From assembly GCF_003112575.1 (NCBI RefSeq), contig NZ_BEWC01000005.1, positions 186,001 to 250,000 on the forward strand: 64,000 nucleotides of DNA, read 5' to 3'. The notes under the pieces were generated by a model, which was not told the origin of the DNA, did no database searches, and saw nothing but the letters and a program-made list of their open reading frames with translations. Position numbers and translations under genes: made by a program. Every line of letters begins with the position of its first letter. The first letter of the stretch is position 1. This DNA comes from Streptomyces ardesiacus (GTDB taxonomy: Bacteria > Actinomycetota > Actinomycetes > Streptomycetales > Streptomycetaceae). Positions 15,191 through 24,334 of this stretch are shown piece by piece.

Positions 15191-15436
15191 GTGATCGTTT
15201 TCGGCACCAAGGGCTACCTCTACCAGCTCGCGATGCTGTCGCTGGTGTGCGGCCGGTGCGGCAATCCCGCCGCGCACGCGCTCAGGAAGCGCGTCAGGAA
15301 GTTCACGCTCTTCTTCGTGCCGCTGTTCCCCGTCTCCACCACGTACGCGACGCAGTGCACCTTCTGCGGCGCCGAGCAGCGGGTGACCCCGGAACAGGCC
15401 CGGCGGCTCCAGGCGCAGGAGGCCGGCGGAGGCTAG
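15191..15436 (+). CDS. zinc-ribbon domain protein
   Basis: 81 residues from GTG 15191 (GGAAGGA upstream). It starts MIVFGTKGYLYQLAMLSLVC and has Cys-x2-Cys pairs (CGRC and CTFC) separated by a basic/hydrophobic stretch, KRVRKFTLFFVPLFPVS. Such zinc-ribbon_15 proteins are common in Streptomyces and probably membrane-associated; the function is unknown. It stands alone between the DUF3040 and PucR genes. Confidence 0.82.
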   Translation: MIVFGTKGYLYQLAMLSLVCGRCGNPAAHALRKRVRKFTLFFVPLFPVSTTYATQCTFCGAEQRVTPEQARRLQAQEAGGG

Positions 15437-15538
15437 CGGCTGACCCCTGCCGCGCGCGTTGCCGGTTTCCGGCAGTGTTGACTACCCTCTCGTTGCCGGA
15501 CTCCGCGCACGGGGCGTGAACGGCAGGGGAGGCACGGG

Positions 15539-16621
15539 GTGACGGACCTGCAGACGGACCAGCGGGAGACGTACCTGACCGGGTACGCCGAGATCCTGGC
15601 GGGGGTCGCCGACACGGGGCGCCGGCTGACCCGGGACGAGCTGGAGGAGCGGCGGCTCTTCGGTGAGCAGGCCGCGGAGGCGGGACACAGCCTGCGCAGC
15701 CTCGTACGGCTGCATCTGGACGCCACGCGCGCGTCCTGGCCCGGCGGCGGCCCGACGGGGTCGGGTTCCGACGTCGCCGCGAGCGTGCTCGCCGCCGTCG
15801 CGCAGGCCGTCGACGCCTTCGCCGAGGGGTACGAGCGCGCCCAGCGGCTCGCCGTGCGCCAGGAGGAGGCCGCGCGGCGGGAGTTCATCGACGACCTGCT
15901 CTACGGGCGCAGCGACCTGGGCCGCCTCGCCGAGCGGGCCGAGCGGTTCGGGCTCGTCCTCTCCCGCGCGCACGCCGTCGCGGTGGCCGAGGGCCCCGAC
16001 GCGTACGACGACACCGCACCGGTCACCCGGATCGTGGAGACCGCGCTCAACTCCCGCTTCGGCGACCGGCGTGTCCTGATCACCACCAAGAACGGTCAGT
16101 TGATCTGCATCGCCCCCGGCGACCAGGACGACGTCCTGGCCTTCTTCGCCAAGCAGGCCTACGCCGCCACGGACGGCAGCCGCGTCGCGATCGGGCGCCC
16201 CCAGAGCGGTGCGGGCGGCGTGGTGCACAGCTACGAGGAGGCGCTCAGCACCCTCGAACTCGCCGAGCGGCTGGGCCTGGACGAGCCCGTGGTGCGCGCC
16301 GCCGACATGCTCGTCTACCCGGTCCTCGCCCGGGACCGGCAGGCGATGGCCGACCTGGTGCTCAGTGTGCTGGGTCCACTGCGCGAGGCCCGCGGCGGCG
16401 CCGAACCGCTGCTGCGGACCCTGGAGGTGTACTTCGACGCCGGCTGCACCGCCGCCGAGGCCGCCCGGCGGCTCTCGCTCAGTGTGCGGGCTCTCACCTA
16501 CCGGCTGGACCGCATCCACCAGCTCACCGGGGCGGACGCCTCCGACCCGGTGCACCGCTACACGCTGCAGACCGCGGTCATCGGCGCCCGGCTGCTGGGC
16601 TGGCCCGCGCAGGAGATCTAG
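15539..16621 (+). CDS. PucR/CdaR-family transcriptional regulator
   Basis: 360 residues from GTG 15539. An N-terminal helical region (ETYLTGYAEILAG, EEAARREFIDDLLYGR) precedes a GGDEF-like middle region (RVAIGRPQSGAGGVVHSYEEAL, about 220-250) and a C-terminal PucR helix-turn-helix (LRTLEVYFDAGCTAAEAARRLSL then LTYRLDRIHQLTG). These are activators responding to small molecules, for example in purine or sugar-acid metabolism. A TTGACT at about 15478 could be part of its promoter. No metabolic partner is adjacent, so the ligand is unknown. Confidence 0.87.
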   Translation: MTDLQTDQRETYLTGYAEILAGVADTGRRLTRDELEERRLFGEQAAEAGHSLRSLVRLHLDATRASWPGGGPTGSGSDVAASVLAAVAQAVDAFAEGYERAQRLAVRQEEAARREFIDDLLYGRSDLGRLAERAERFGLVLSRAHAVAVAEGPDAYDDTAPVTRIVETALNSRFGDRRVLITTKNGQLICIAPGDQDDVLAFFAKQAYAATDGSRVAIGRPQSGAGGVVHSYEEALSTLELAERLGLDEPVVRAADMLVYPVLARDRQAMADLVLSVLGPLREARGGAEPLLRTLEVYFDAGCTAAEAARRLSLSVRALTYRLDRIHQLTGADASDPVHRYTLQTAVIGARLLGWPAQEI

Positions 16622-16819
16622 CCCCCGCCCCACCCCCCGCGGGGCCGGCCCGGCACTCACCGAAGACCAGCGACGCGACGGGCGGCACGCCCCCGCGGCA
16701 CCCCCCGTGCCGCCGTGCCTCCCCCGGCCCGCCCGTCACTGTGCTTCGGTGAGACCGATCGTCACACGGGGCTCCGCCACGCGTCACTGCCGCGTTCCGG
16801 CAACCTTCGGGCGTCTTCC

Positions 16820-18880
16820 ATGCCGTCCTCGATCTCTTCCGGCGAGCCCGGAACCGCGGCGGGTACCGGTACTGTCCTTCCTCAAATGGGGACTCATACG
16901 GGGAGCGTTCCGAACCAGGTTCCGCAGGGCGACGGCTACGCGCACATGGTGGTGTGCGGCGACGACGGGCTGGCGCACCGCCTGGCCGCCGAACTGCGCG
17001 GCGTCTACCGCGAGCAGGTCACCCTCGTCGTCCCGCCCTCCGGGCGCCGGGTGCGTCAGCCGGTGGTCGGCCGGGCCCGCGCGGCGTCGGCGGCACTGCT
17101 CGACATGGTCAACGCGGCCGTCAACCGCTCGGGCAACGGCGACCAGGGCGGCGCCGACCGTGAGCTGGAGGCCACCGAGCCGACCGAGGACGTGCTCGCG
17201 GACGCCGGGGTCGAACGGGCCACCGCGCTGGCCCTCGTGTACGACGACGACGAGACCAACATCCGCGCCGCGCTGACCGCCCGCCGGCTCAACCCCCGTC
17301 TGCGACTGGTCCTGCGTCTGTACAACCGGCGTCTGGGCCAGCACATCGAGGAACTCCTCGACCAGAGCGCCGCGTTGGCGACCCGGGACGGTTCCGGCTC
17401 CGGTCCCGGCGGCGATCCCGACGCCGGGGCCTGGTCCGGGTCCGGGTCCGGGTCCACGACGGTGCTGTCCGACGCCGACACCGCCGCGCCCGCGCTGGCG
17501 GCCACCGCCCTGGTCGGCACCAGCAAGATCGTCGACACGGACGGCATCCTGCTGCGCGCCGTCGAACGGCACCCGCCCGCGCCCGGCGAGGTGGCCGACC
17601 CGGGACTGTGCACCCTCGCGCTGCTCTCCGCGACCAGCAACGACCCCGCCGGCACGGACGGTTCGGAGGACAGCGGCGAGCAGGGACCCCAACTCCTGCC
17701 CGACGCCGCGGCGGTGGAGGCCGCCACCGGGCGCGGGACCGTGGTCCTGGAACAGGTGTCGTACTCCGGGCCGCCGCTGCCCGCCGGGCGGGCCGGTGTG
17801 CCCGCCTTCGGCGAGCTGTTCTCGCGCCGGCTGCGGTGGTCCCTGGCAGGTCTGGCGGCGTGCGTGGTGGCGCTCGCGGTGGCGCTGATGGTGGTCACCG
17901 GCGACCATCCGCTGCACGCCACGTACGTGACGCTGCTCGACCTCTTCTCCATCAACGAGCCCGCGCACAACGACGACGTCGGGCGCCAGATCCTCCAGCT
18001 TCTCTCCGGCTTCGTCGGACTGCTGCTGCTGCCGGTCCTGCTGGCGGCCGTGCTGGAGGCCCTCGGCACCTTCCGCACCGCGTCCTCCCTGCGCAAGCCG
18101 CCGCGCGGGCTGGGCGGGCACGTCGTCCTGCTGGGACTCGGCAAGATCGGCACGCGCGTCCTGACCCGGCTGCGGGAGATGGACATCCCCGTGGTGTGCG
18201 TCGAGGCCGACCCCGAGGCACGCGGGATGGCGACGGCGCGGCGGCTGCGGGTGCCGGTGGTGCTCGGGGACGTCACCCAGGAAGGCGTCCTGGAGGCCGC
18301 GAAGATCCACCGGGCGCACTCGCTGCTCGCACTGACCAGTGTGGACACGACCAACCTGGAGGCGGTGCTGTACGCGCGTTCCGTACGGTCGCGGCTGCGG
18401 GTGGTGCTGCGGCTGTACGACGACGACTTCGCGACCGCCGTGTACCGGACCCTGCGTGCCGCGCACCCCCGGGCGCTGACCCGGAGCCGGAGCGTGACGC
18501 ACCTGGCGGCACCGTCCTTCGCCGGGGCGATGATGGGCCGCCAGATCCTGGGAGCGATCCCTGTCGAGCGGCGGGTGCTGCTGTTCGCGGCGGTGGAGGT
18601 GGCGGGGCATCCGCAGCTGGAGGGGAAGACGGTGGGGGAGGCGTTTCGGGCGGGGGCCTGGCGGGTGCTGGCGCTCGAGGTGGCCGACGGTGCGTCTGGT
18701 GGGGGACGTGCGGGGAGCGGTGGGTCGGTGGGGAGCAGTGGGTCGGTGGGGTCTCGGTTGGTGTGGGAGTTGCCCGACACGTATGTCCTCCGGGGGGTGG
18801 ACCGGGTGGTGCTGGCGGCTACGCGGAGGGGGTTGGCGGAGCTGCTGGGGCGGCGGGCGCGGCACGGGTCGGGCGTGTAG
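16820..18880 (+). CDS. double-RCK (TrkA-N) ion-channel-like protein
   Basis: 686 residues from ATG 16820; ATG 16886 is an alternative and neither has a strong ribosome binding site. Layout: an N-terminal NAD-binding-like domain (YAHMVVCGDDGLAHRLAAEL, 65-200), a Gly/Ser-rich linker, two membrane helices around 330-430 (LAGLAACVVALAVALMVVTG and GFVGLLLLPVLLAAVLEAL) and a second RCK domain with GLGKIGTRVL, ending in a TrkA-C-like part interrupted by a GSGGSVGSSGSVGS stretch. The arrangement resembles CASTOR/POLLUX-type or prokaryotic RCK-gated channels. A pore signature is not obvious, so channel function is inference. Confidence 0.8.
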   Translation: MPSSISSGEPGTAAGTGTVLPQMGTHTGSVPNQVPQGDGYAHMVVCGDDGLAHRLAAELRGVYREQVTLVVPPSGRRVRQPVVGRARAASAALLDMVNAAVNRSGNGDQGGADRELEATEPTEDVLADAGVERATALALVYDDDETNIRAALTARRLNPRLRLVLRLYNRRLGQHIEELLDQSAALATRDGSGSGPGGDPDAGAWSGSGSGSTTVLSDADTAAPALAATALVGTSKIVDTDGILLRAVERHPPAPGEVADPGLCTLALLSATSNDPAGTDGSEDSGEQGPQLLPDAAAVEAATGRGTVVLEQVSYSGPPLPAGRAGVPAFGELFSRRLRWSLAGLAACVVALAVALMVVTGDHPLHATYVTLLDLFSINEPAHNDDVGRQILQLLSGFVGLLLLPVLLAAVLEALGTFRTASSLRKPPRGLGGHVVLLGLGKIGTRVLTRLREMDIPVVCVEADPEARGMATARRLRVPVVLGDVTQEGVLEAAKIHRAHSLLALTSVDTTNLEAVLYARSVRSRLRVVLRLYDDDFATAVYRTLRAAHPRALTRSRSVTHLAAPSFAGAMMGRQILGAIPVERRVLLFAAVEVAGHPQLEGKTVGEAFRAGAWRVLALEVADGASGGGRAGSGGSVGSSGSVGSRLVWELPDTYVLRGVDRVVLAATRRGLAELLGRRARHGSGV

Positions 18881-18923
18881 GGGCGCTGCCCCTACGACCC
18901 CGCCAGGGGGCTCCGCCCCCTGG
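18877..18923. terminator. two tandem GC hairpins between convergent genes
   Basis: GTAGGGGC-GCT-GCCCCTAC (18877-18895, overlapping the upstream stop codon) and CCAGGGGGC-TCC-GCCCCCTGG (18903-18923). The second is a familiar Streptomyces intergenic motif. It lies between convergent genes and can serve both directions. Confidence 0.65.
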
Positions 18924-19129
18924 ACCCCCGGCCCATGCCCACCCACCACCCGACTCGGTCGGCCGAGAAACCACCCCGAAGACCGGCTCGGCCCCCGAGA
19001 AGGCGCCCCAACCCGACTCGGGGCCAAGTAGCACCCCTGGCCCCGGCTCAGGCGCCCATGCGGCGCGCCCGGGGCCGGGCCCGGCGCCCGAGGGACGGGG
19101 CACGGAGTGGGGGCCGGGGGGCGGGAGGG

Positions 19130-21007
19130 CTAGTTCTGGGGGAGGTGTCTGCTGGCGAAGTCCAGTTCCAGGGCGACCTGTTTGATGCGTTCGTCGACGA
19201 CCAGGGAACCGTGGCCCGCGTCGTAGCGGTAGACCTCGTGGACGGCGCCCCTGGCCTTCAGGCGGTCCACGTAGTTCTCCACCTGGCGGATCGGGCAGCG
19301 GGGGTCGTTGACGCCGGCGGAGATGTACACCGGGGCCTTGACGTCGTCGACGTAGGTCAGCGGGGAGGACGCCTCGAAGCGCTCGGGGACCTCCTCGGGG
19401 GTGCCGCCCAGCAGGGTGCGGTCGAGGGCCTTGAGGCCCTCCATCTCGTCGTGGTACGCCGTGACGTAGTCCGCGACCGGCACGGCCGCGATGCCGAGCG
19501 TCCACGCCTCGGGCTGGGTGCCGATGCCGAGCAGCGTGAGGTAACCGCCCCAGGAGCCGCCGGTGAGGATCAGGCGCTCGGGGTCCGCGAGGCCCGAGGT
19601 CACCGCCCATTCGCGGACCGCGGCGATGTCCTCCAGCTCGATGAGGCCCACCCGGTGCTTGAGGGCGTCGGTCCAGGCGCGGCCGTACCCGGTGGAGCCC
19701 CGGTAGTTGACGCGGACCACCGCGTACCCGTGGTCCACCCAGGCGGCCGGGCCCGCGGCGAAGGCGTCGCTGTCGTGCCAGGTCGGGCCGCCGTGGATGT
19801 CGAAGACCGTCGGGAGCGGACCGGCCGCCCCCGCCGGCTTCTGGACCAAGGCGTGGATGCGGCCTCCGGGCCCGTCCACCCACACGTCCTCCACCGGGAC
19901 CGAGCCCGGCGACTTCAGGCCGGGCGGGTCCAGGACGACGCGCCCGGTGGTGGAGCGGACCGCCGACGGCTCGGCGGCCGAGGACCACAGGTACTCCACG
20001 GTCCCGTCGGGACGGGCCGTGGCCCCGGAGACGGTGCCCGCGGGGGTGTCGATCCGGGTCAGCTCGCGCTCGGCGAAGTCGTAGTGGAACAGCTCGCTGC
20101 GGGCCTCGAAGCCGTGCACGATCAGCAGGCCGGAGCCGTCCGGATACCACTCGGCGCTGACGTCGCCGGGCAGCTCCAGGGCGAGGTCGGTCTGCTCGCC
20201 CGTCGCCACGTCCCACACCAGGGGCTCCCAGCGGCCCCGGCGCTGGTGGCCGATGAGCAGGCGGGTGTCGCCGTCGACCGGCGCGAAGCCCAGGACCTCC
20301 AGGCCCAGCTCCTTCCGGCCGCCCTCGGTGTCGTCCAGCTCGGCGACCTTGCTGCCGTCGCGGCGCAGGACGCGCAGCGCCGAGTGCATCGCGTCGCCGT
20401 GCTCGGTGTGCTCGATCGCGATCAGGGAGCCGTCGTGGGAGAGGTCGCCGACGCCCGCCGACTCGCGGTGCCGGTAGATCTCCGCCGGGGGCTCGCCCGC
20501 GTGCGCGAGGTGGATGGTCGTACCGTCCTCGTCCGTCGAGCGGCCGATCACCGCCGTGCGCCCGTCCCGGCCGAGGGCGAGGCCCGCCGGGTAGGAGGGG
20601 TCCAGGCCGGGCACGGCCGGCTCGTCCGCGCCGCCCGCGAAGGGCTGGCGCCGCCAGACGCCGAACTCGTCGCCGTCCTTGTCGTCGAACCACCAGATCC
20701 ACTCGCCGTCGGGCGCGAGCACGCCGTCCGTCGTGCCGTTGGGCCGGTCCGTGACCTGGCGCTGCTCGCCGCTCGCGCGGTCCCAGGCGTACAGCTCGTA
20801 CGTCCCCGTCGCGTTCGACACGAACAGGGAGCGGTCCGGGGCGTCCTCGGCCCAGTCGGGCAGCGACACCCTCGGCGCCCGGAACCGCTTCTCCCAGTCG
20901 GGCATCTGCCCGTCCCGCCCGCGCCGCCCGTCCGCGGCCCGCTCGTCCCCGTCCACGTCCACGGCCGCGTCCACGTCCGGCGGAACGGGCTTGTTGCTCT
21001 CAGTCAT
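19130..21007 (-). CDS. S9 family prolyl-oligopeptidase-like peptidase
   Basis: 625 residues from ATG 21007. Residues 50-380 have the beta-propeller character of S9 enzymes, and the alpha/beta-hydrolase domain holds the triad Ser485 (GGSWGGY), Asp568 (GVNDPRCP) and His599 (DAGHGS), plus the oxyanion HGGP at 405-408. There is no signal peptide, so it is cytoplasmic, cleaving short peptides. Length fits acylaminoacyl-peptidase/DPP-like members. It diverges from the SURF1 gene, with candidate DnaA boxes between them. Confidence 0.92.
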   Translation of the reverse strand: MTESNKPVPPDVDAAVDVDGDERAADGRRGRDGQMPDWEKRFRAPRVSLPDWAEDAPDRSLFVSNATGTYELYAWDRASGEQRQVTDRPNGTTDGVLAPDGEWIWWFDDKDGDEFGVWRRQPFAGGADEPAVPGLDPSYPAGLALGRDGRTAVIGRSTDEDGTTIHLAHAGEPPAEIYRHRESAGVGDLSHDGSLIAIEHTEHGDAMHSALRVLRRDGSKVAELDDTEGGRKELGLEVLGFAPVDGDTRLLIGHQRRGRWEPLVWDVATGEQTDLALELPGDVSAEWYPDGSGLLIVHGFEARSELFHYDFAERELTRIDTPAGTVSGATARPDGTVEYLWSSAAEPSAVRSTTGRVVLDPPGLKSPGSVPVEDVWVDGPGGRIHALVQKPAGAAGPLPTVFDIHGGPTWHDSDAFAAGPAAWVDHGYAVVRVNYRGSTGYGRAWTDALKHRVGLIELEDIAAVREWAVTSGLADPERLILTGGSWGGYLTLLGIGTQPEAWTLGIAAVPVADYVTAYHDEMEGLKALDRTLLGGTPEEVPERFEASSPLTYVDDVKAPVYISAGVNDPRCPIRQVENYVDRLKARGAVHEVYRYDAGHGSLVVDERIKQVALELDFASRHLPQN

Positions 21008-21058
21008 GGCCCCATACTGCCCCGACCGGGCGACACCGCGCAGAAGAGATCCCCAGCC

Positions 21059-21106
21059 TGTGGACAACCTCCTCCGCCCGCCCGTCTTCCCCCCACGTTT
21101 TCCACA
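21059..21106. promoter_or_regulatory. two DnaA-box-like sites in inverted orientation
   Basis: TGTGGACAA (21059-21067) is the reverse complement of TTGTCCACA, the Streptomyces DnaA-box consensus; TTTTCCACA (21098-21106) differs at one base. They also form the inverted repeat CTGTGGA...TCCACAG. Position between divergent starts suggests a regulatory role or DnaA titration. Confidence 0.45.
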
Positions 21107-21150
21107 GCCCCGCTGCGGGGCCGCGCGGCACGCACCGTACCGTGGTAGGC

Positions 21151-22023
21151 GTGTACCGGTTTCTGCTGACGCCCCGATGGTGGGGGATCAACGTCTTCGT
21201 CGTCCTGGCCATCCCCTTCTGCATCTTCATGGGTTCCTGGCAGCTCGGCCGGTTCGAGGACCGGGTGCAGGACCACGAGACCGCCACCACCCAGCAGGAG
21301 TCCGGCCGCCGGGAGGCGGCGCGCCCGCTGACCGAGCTGCTGCCCGTGGACAAGGCGACGGTCGGCAAGCAGGCCACCGTCACCGGCCGGTACGACGATC
21401 AGTTCCTGGTCCCCGAGCGGAAGCTGGACGACCGCACGGGCTTCTACGTCCTGACCCTCCTGCGCACCGACGGCGGCGAGGCGCTGCCCGTCGTGCGCGG
21501 CTGGCTGCCCGGCGAGCCCGACCCGGCCAGGGCCCCGGCCCCGCCCGCCGGCCAGGTCACCGTCACCGGATCGCTCCAGGCCGCCGAGTCCCCCGGCAGC
21601 AACGGCGTCAGCGGGCGCTCGGGATGGCCCGACGGGCAGACCGGCTCGATCAGCGCGGCGACCCTGCTGAACCTGGTGCCGTACGACGTGTACGACGCGT
21701 GGGTCACGCTGAACGAGGGCGACTCCGGGATGCGGGCCGTACCGGTGAGCGCGCCCCAGAACACGGGCCTCGACCTGAAGGCCTTCCAGAACCTCGGCTA
21801 CACCGCCGAGTGGTTCGCCTTCGTCGGCTTCGTGATCTTCATGTGGTTCCGGCTGCTGCGCCGCGAGCTCGAACTCGCCCGCGACGCGGAGCTGGGCCTG
21901 GCCCCCGAGGACGAGCAGCCGGACGAGCGGCGGGACGGGGAGAACGGGCAGAACGGGCAGAACGGGGAGAACGGCGGGAGCGGGGACAAGGCCGACGGGG
22001 CCAAGGCAGGTCTCGTCTCCTGA
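21151..22023 (+). CDS. SURF1 family cytochrome oxidase assembly protein
   Basis: 290 residues from GTG 21151 (YRFLLTPRWWG, the usual actinobacterial beginning); GTG 21142 is an alternative. One membrane helix at 10-30 (INVFVVLAIPFCIFMGSWQL) and one near 215-235 (WFAFVGFVIFMWFRLLRREL) flank the extracytoplasmic SURF1 domain with VTGRYDDQFLVPER and VVRGWLPG. SURF1 proteins help assemble aa3-type cytochrome c oxidase at the membrane. The C-terminus carries a low-complexity Gly-Gln-Asn-Gly-Glu stretch likely to be disordered. Confidence 0.9.
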   Translation: MYRFLLTPRWWGINVFVVLAIPFCIFMGSWQLGRFEDRVQDHETATTQQESGRREAARPLTELLPVDKATVGKQATVTGRYDDQFLVPERKLDDRTGFYVLTLLRTDGGEALPVVRGWLPGEPDPARAPAPPAGQVTVTGSLQAAESPGSNGVSGRSGWPDGQTGSISAATLLNLVPYDVYDAWVTLNEGDSGMRAVPVSAPQNTGLDLKAFQNLGYTAEWFAFVGFVIFMWFRLLRRELELARDAELGLAPEDEQPDERRDGENGQNGQNGENGGSGDKADGAKAGLVS

Positions 22024-22032
22024 CCCCCGGGG

Positions 22033-23247
22033 CTAGGCCACCGAGTCCGCCAGCAGCCCCGTCCAGTACACGGTCCCGGTACACGCGTTGGACACCGTGG
22101 CCGTCGCGGAACCGGAGCCGCCCTCGGGGGTGTACGTCACCGACACGCTTCCCTCGGCCGGGCCGTCCGCGGTGACCAGCTGGGGCGCGGGCCCCGCCTC
22201 GCCGCCGCCCCCCGCGGCGCCGCCGCCCGAAGCGGCCGTGTCGTCGGTGGGCGAAGGGGCGGGCGTGGGTCCGCCGGTGCCGCCGCCCGTGGGCCCGCCG
22301 GTCGTGGGACAGGTCTCCGAGGGCACCCAAGCGAACCGCACCTCGTACGCGGCGCCCGCGGCCAGGGTCAGCGAGGGCGCCTCCAGCGACGGGTCGGGCA
22401 GCCCGGCCGCGGCGTCCCCGGCGGCGTGCCGGGCGGTGCCGACCCGGCCGGCGTCCGCGGCGCCCAGCGAGGCGGTGACCACGCTGCCCGGGCCCGTGAC
22501 CGTACAGGCGCCCGAGGAGACGTTGGTGACCCGGAAGGAGCCGTAGACCACGCCCGTGGAGTCGGGGGCCGCGCTGCCGGCGACGGCCGGGTCGAGCGAG
22601 CCCGGCGCGCAGGCGGGCACGTCGGCGGGGCTGCTGGCGCTGGGGACGTCCGTGGGGGACGAGCCCGTCGCGGCGCCGCTCTTCTCGCCGCCCGGCGTCT
22701 CCTTGGGACCGGCCTTGTCCTTGCCCTCCGGGGCGTTGCCGGAACCGGCGACGCCGCTCTGGCCGCCGGCCGGGTCCTTGCCCTGGGAGGCGCCGCCCTG
22801 GGCCTGAGAGGCGTTGCCGGCGACGGACGGGTCGGCTCCCGCGCCGGTGGAGCGGGAGACGTGCACGAGGGCCGGGACCGCCGTGCCGAGGAAGAGGACG
22901 GCGGCGGCCGCGCCGACGGCGGCCTGGCGCCTGCGGGCCCGCCGGGCGGGCACGGCACGCCGCAGGTGCTCCAGGGTGCCCTCGCTCGGCTCGATCTCGC
23001 CGACCGCCCGCCGCATCATCGCGCGCAGGGCGGCGGCCTCGTCGGTGGCCGGCCCGTCGGGTCCCCCGGCGTGGGGGTCCTGCTCGGCGGGGCCGTGGTT
23101 CACAGTTCCGTTCCCAGCGTGTGTCTGTTCCTGCTGCTCCCGCCCGTCCGGACCGGCGGGCGCGTCGTGCCCCTGGGGGGCTTCGTGTCCCCCGGCGGCA
23201 TCGTGTCCCTCGTGGCCGTCCGGGCGTGCGTCGTTGCCGTCGCTCAT
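22033..23247 (-). CDS. membrane-anchored Ser/Gly-rich partner of sigma factor
   Basis: 404 residues from ATG 23247, overlapping the sigma-factor stop by four bases (ATGA). The first 70 residues are His/Gly/Asp-rich and cytoplasmic, 70-105 are helical, one membrane helix lies at 109-130 (AAVGAAAAVLFLGTAVPALV), and the outer part has a Ser/Pro/Gly linker (140-220) followed by beta-rich repeats with paired cysteines (CAPGSLD...CTVTGPG, CPTT, VSNACTGTV). The coupling to a SigE-family sigma gene suggests an anti-sigma or sensory role, but no classical zinc anti-sigma (ZAS) motif is present. Confidence 0.82.
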   Translation of the reverse strand: MSDGNDARPDGHEGHDAAGGHEAPQGHDAPAGPDGREQQEQTHAGNGTVNHGPAEQDPHAGGPDGPATDEAAALRAMMRRAVGEIEPSEGTLEHLRRAVPARRARRRQAAVGAAAAVLFLGTAVPALVHVSRSTGAGADPSVAGNASQAQGGASQGKDPAGGQSGVAGSGNAPEGKDKAGPKETPGGEKSGAATGSSPTDVPSASSPADVPACAPGSLDPAVAGSAAPDSTGVVYGSFRVTNVSSGACTVTGPGSVVTASLGAADAGRVGTARHAAGDAAAGLPDPSLEAPSLTLAAGAAYEVRFAWVPSETCPTTGGPTGGGTGGPTPAPSPTDDTAASGGGAAGGGGEAGPAPQLVTADGPAEGSVSVTYTPEGGSGSATATVSNACTGTVYWTGLLADSVA

Positions 23248-23816
23248 GCCGGTGCCTCCATGGCCACCCTGAGCGCCGCGATCCCGCGCGAGCCGTACGC
23301 CTTGACCGAGCCCAGGGATATGCCGAGCGTCTCGGCGACCTGGGCCTCCGTCATGTCGGCGAAGTAGCGCAGGACCAGGACCTCGCGCTGCCGGCGCTGC
23401 AGTCCCTTCATCGCCTTGATCAGGGAGTCCCGTTCCAACTGGTCGTAGGCGCCCTCCTCCGCGCTCGCCATGTCCGGCATCGGCTTGGACAGGAGCTTGA
23501 GGCCGAGGATGCGGCGGCGCAGCGCCGAGCGGGAGAGGTTGACGACCGTCTGGCGCAGGTACGCCAAGGTCTTCTCCGGGTCCCGGACGCGTTTGCGCGC
23601 CGAGTGGACGCGGATGAAGGCCTCCTGGACCACGTCCTCGCAGGAGGCGGTGTCGTCGAGGAGGAGGGCGGCGAGGCCGAGCAGCGAGCGGTAGTGCGCC
23701 CGGTAGGTCTCGGTGAGGTGGTCGACGGTGGTGCCCGCCGCGACCTCCTCGGCGCCGTCGCGCTCGTTCGTCATGCGGGCCGGCCGCGCTGCGGGCATGG
23801 GCGCGATCACCGGCAT
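23244..23816 (-). CDS. SigE-family RNA polymerase ECF sigma factor
   Basis: 190 residues from ATG 23816 (MPVIAPMPAARPAR, a start I recall from related proteins); ATG 23774 and GTG 23924 are alternatives, none with a good ribosome binding site. Region 2 lies at about 35-80 (YRSLLGLAALLLDD...CEDVVQEAFIRVH) and region 4 at 138-183 (LQRRQREVLVLRY...TEAQVAETLGISLGSVKAYGSRG). It directs RNA polymerase to an unknown regulon. The downstream gene, overlapping by four bases, encodes a membrane-anchored partner that may control it. Confidence 0.9.
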   Translation of the reverse strand: MPVIAPMPAARPARMTNERDGAEEVAAGTTVDHLTETYRAHYRSLLGLAALLLDDTASCEDVVQEAFIRVHSARKRVRDPEKTLAYLRQTVVNLSRSALRRRILGLKLLSKPMPDMASAEEGAYDQLERDSLIKAMKGLQRRQREVLVLRYFADMTEAQVAETLGISLGSVKAYGSRGIAALRVAMEAPA

Positions 23817-24334
23817 GCCACCGGCCGGACCGGCCACACGGGGACGGACGGGCCGGGCGGGCGGGACGGGCGGGCGCAGCGCCGCTCCCCGTACCCCTGC
23901 GGTGAATTCGAGAACCTCTGCCACGCCAGTTGGACACGTCCACCCCCGTGAGGGTTGTACGTGCCGGACGTCACGTTCCCGCGCGCGCCGGTCCACCGCC
24001 CGGACAGTCTCCCGGGCAGCCACCCGCCTGACGGTGCGTCATAGGCCCTCATCGTCCGCTCTTCCCCTATGTCCCGTGTGAACGGGCGTCCCCACGCCCG
24101 TCCCCGGCGTCCCCACGCCGGACCACGCGCCCCCGCGCCCCGAAGGGGCGACCGCAAAGACGCTCCCCGCCGCTCGCGCGGTTGCGGAGGGCGGGGAGGA
24201 AATCCTCTGACGGCACGGGTGCCGGGTACAAGTAGTCCGGACCAACTTCCGGATCACATCTCGTCCAGGGATCCTACAAACGAAACCCACAACGGCCAGG
24301 GCTTTTGCCCCAACGATCCATAGGTGACCGTCGG
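23817..24334. other. gap upstream of the sigma factor gene
   Basis: Between the end of asd and the sigma start, both minus strand. It holds the hairpin at 24163-24198 and presumably the sigma promoter; the 23817-23924 part could be translated if GTG 23924 is the true start. No separate gene seen. Confidence 0.5.
24163..24198. terminator. 9-bp hairpin downstream of asd
   Basis: CTCCCCGCC (24163-24171) and GGCGGGGAG (24190-24198) pair perfectly around an 18-base loop, about 135 bases beyond the asd stop. It probably ends the ask-asd transcript; no T-run. Confidence 0.5.

Noticed and set aside
13043-15436. 797-residue plus-strand reading frame over the antiporter gene
   Set aside because: Most of it is the mirror of the K+/H+ antiporter; only the last 81 codons from GTG 15191 are a real gene.
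16784-19027. 747-residue minus-strand frame opposite the RCK protein
   Set aside because: His/Arg/Pro-rich antisense shadow of a gene with clear RCK and membrane motifs.
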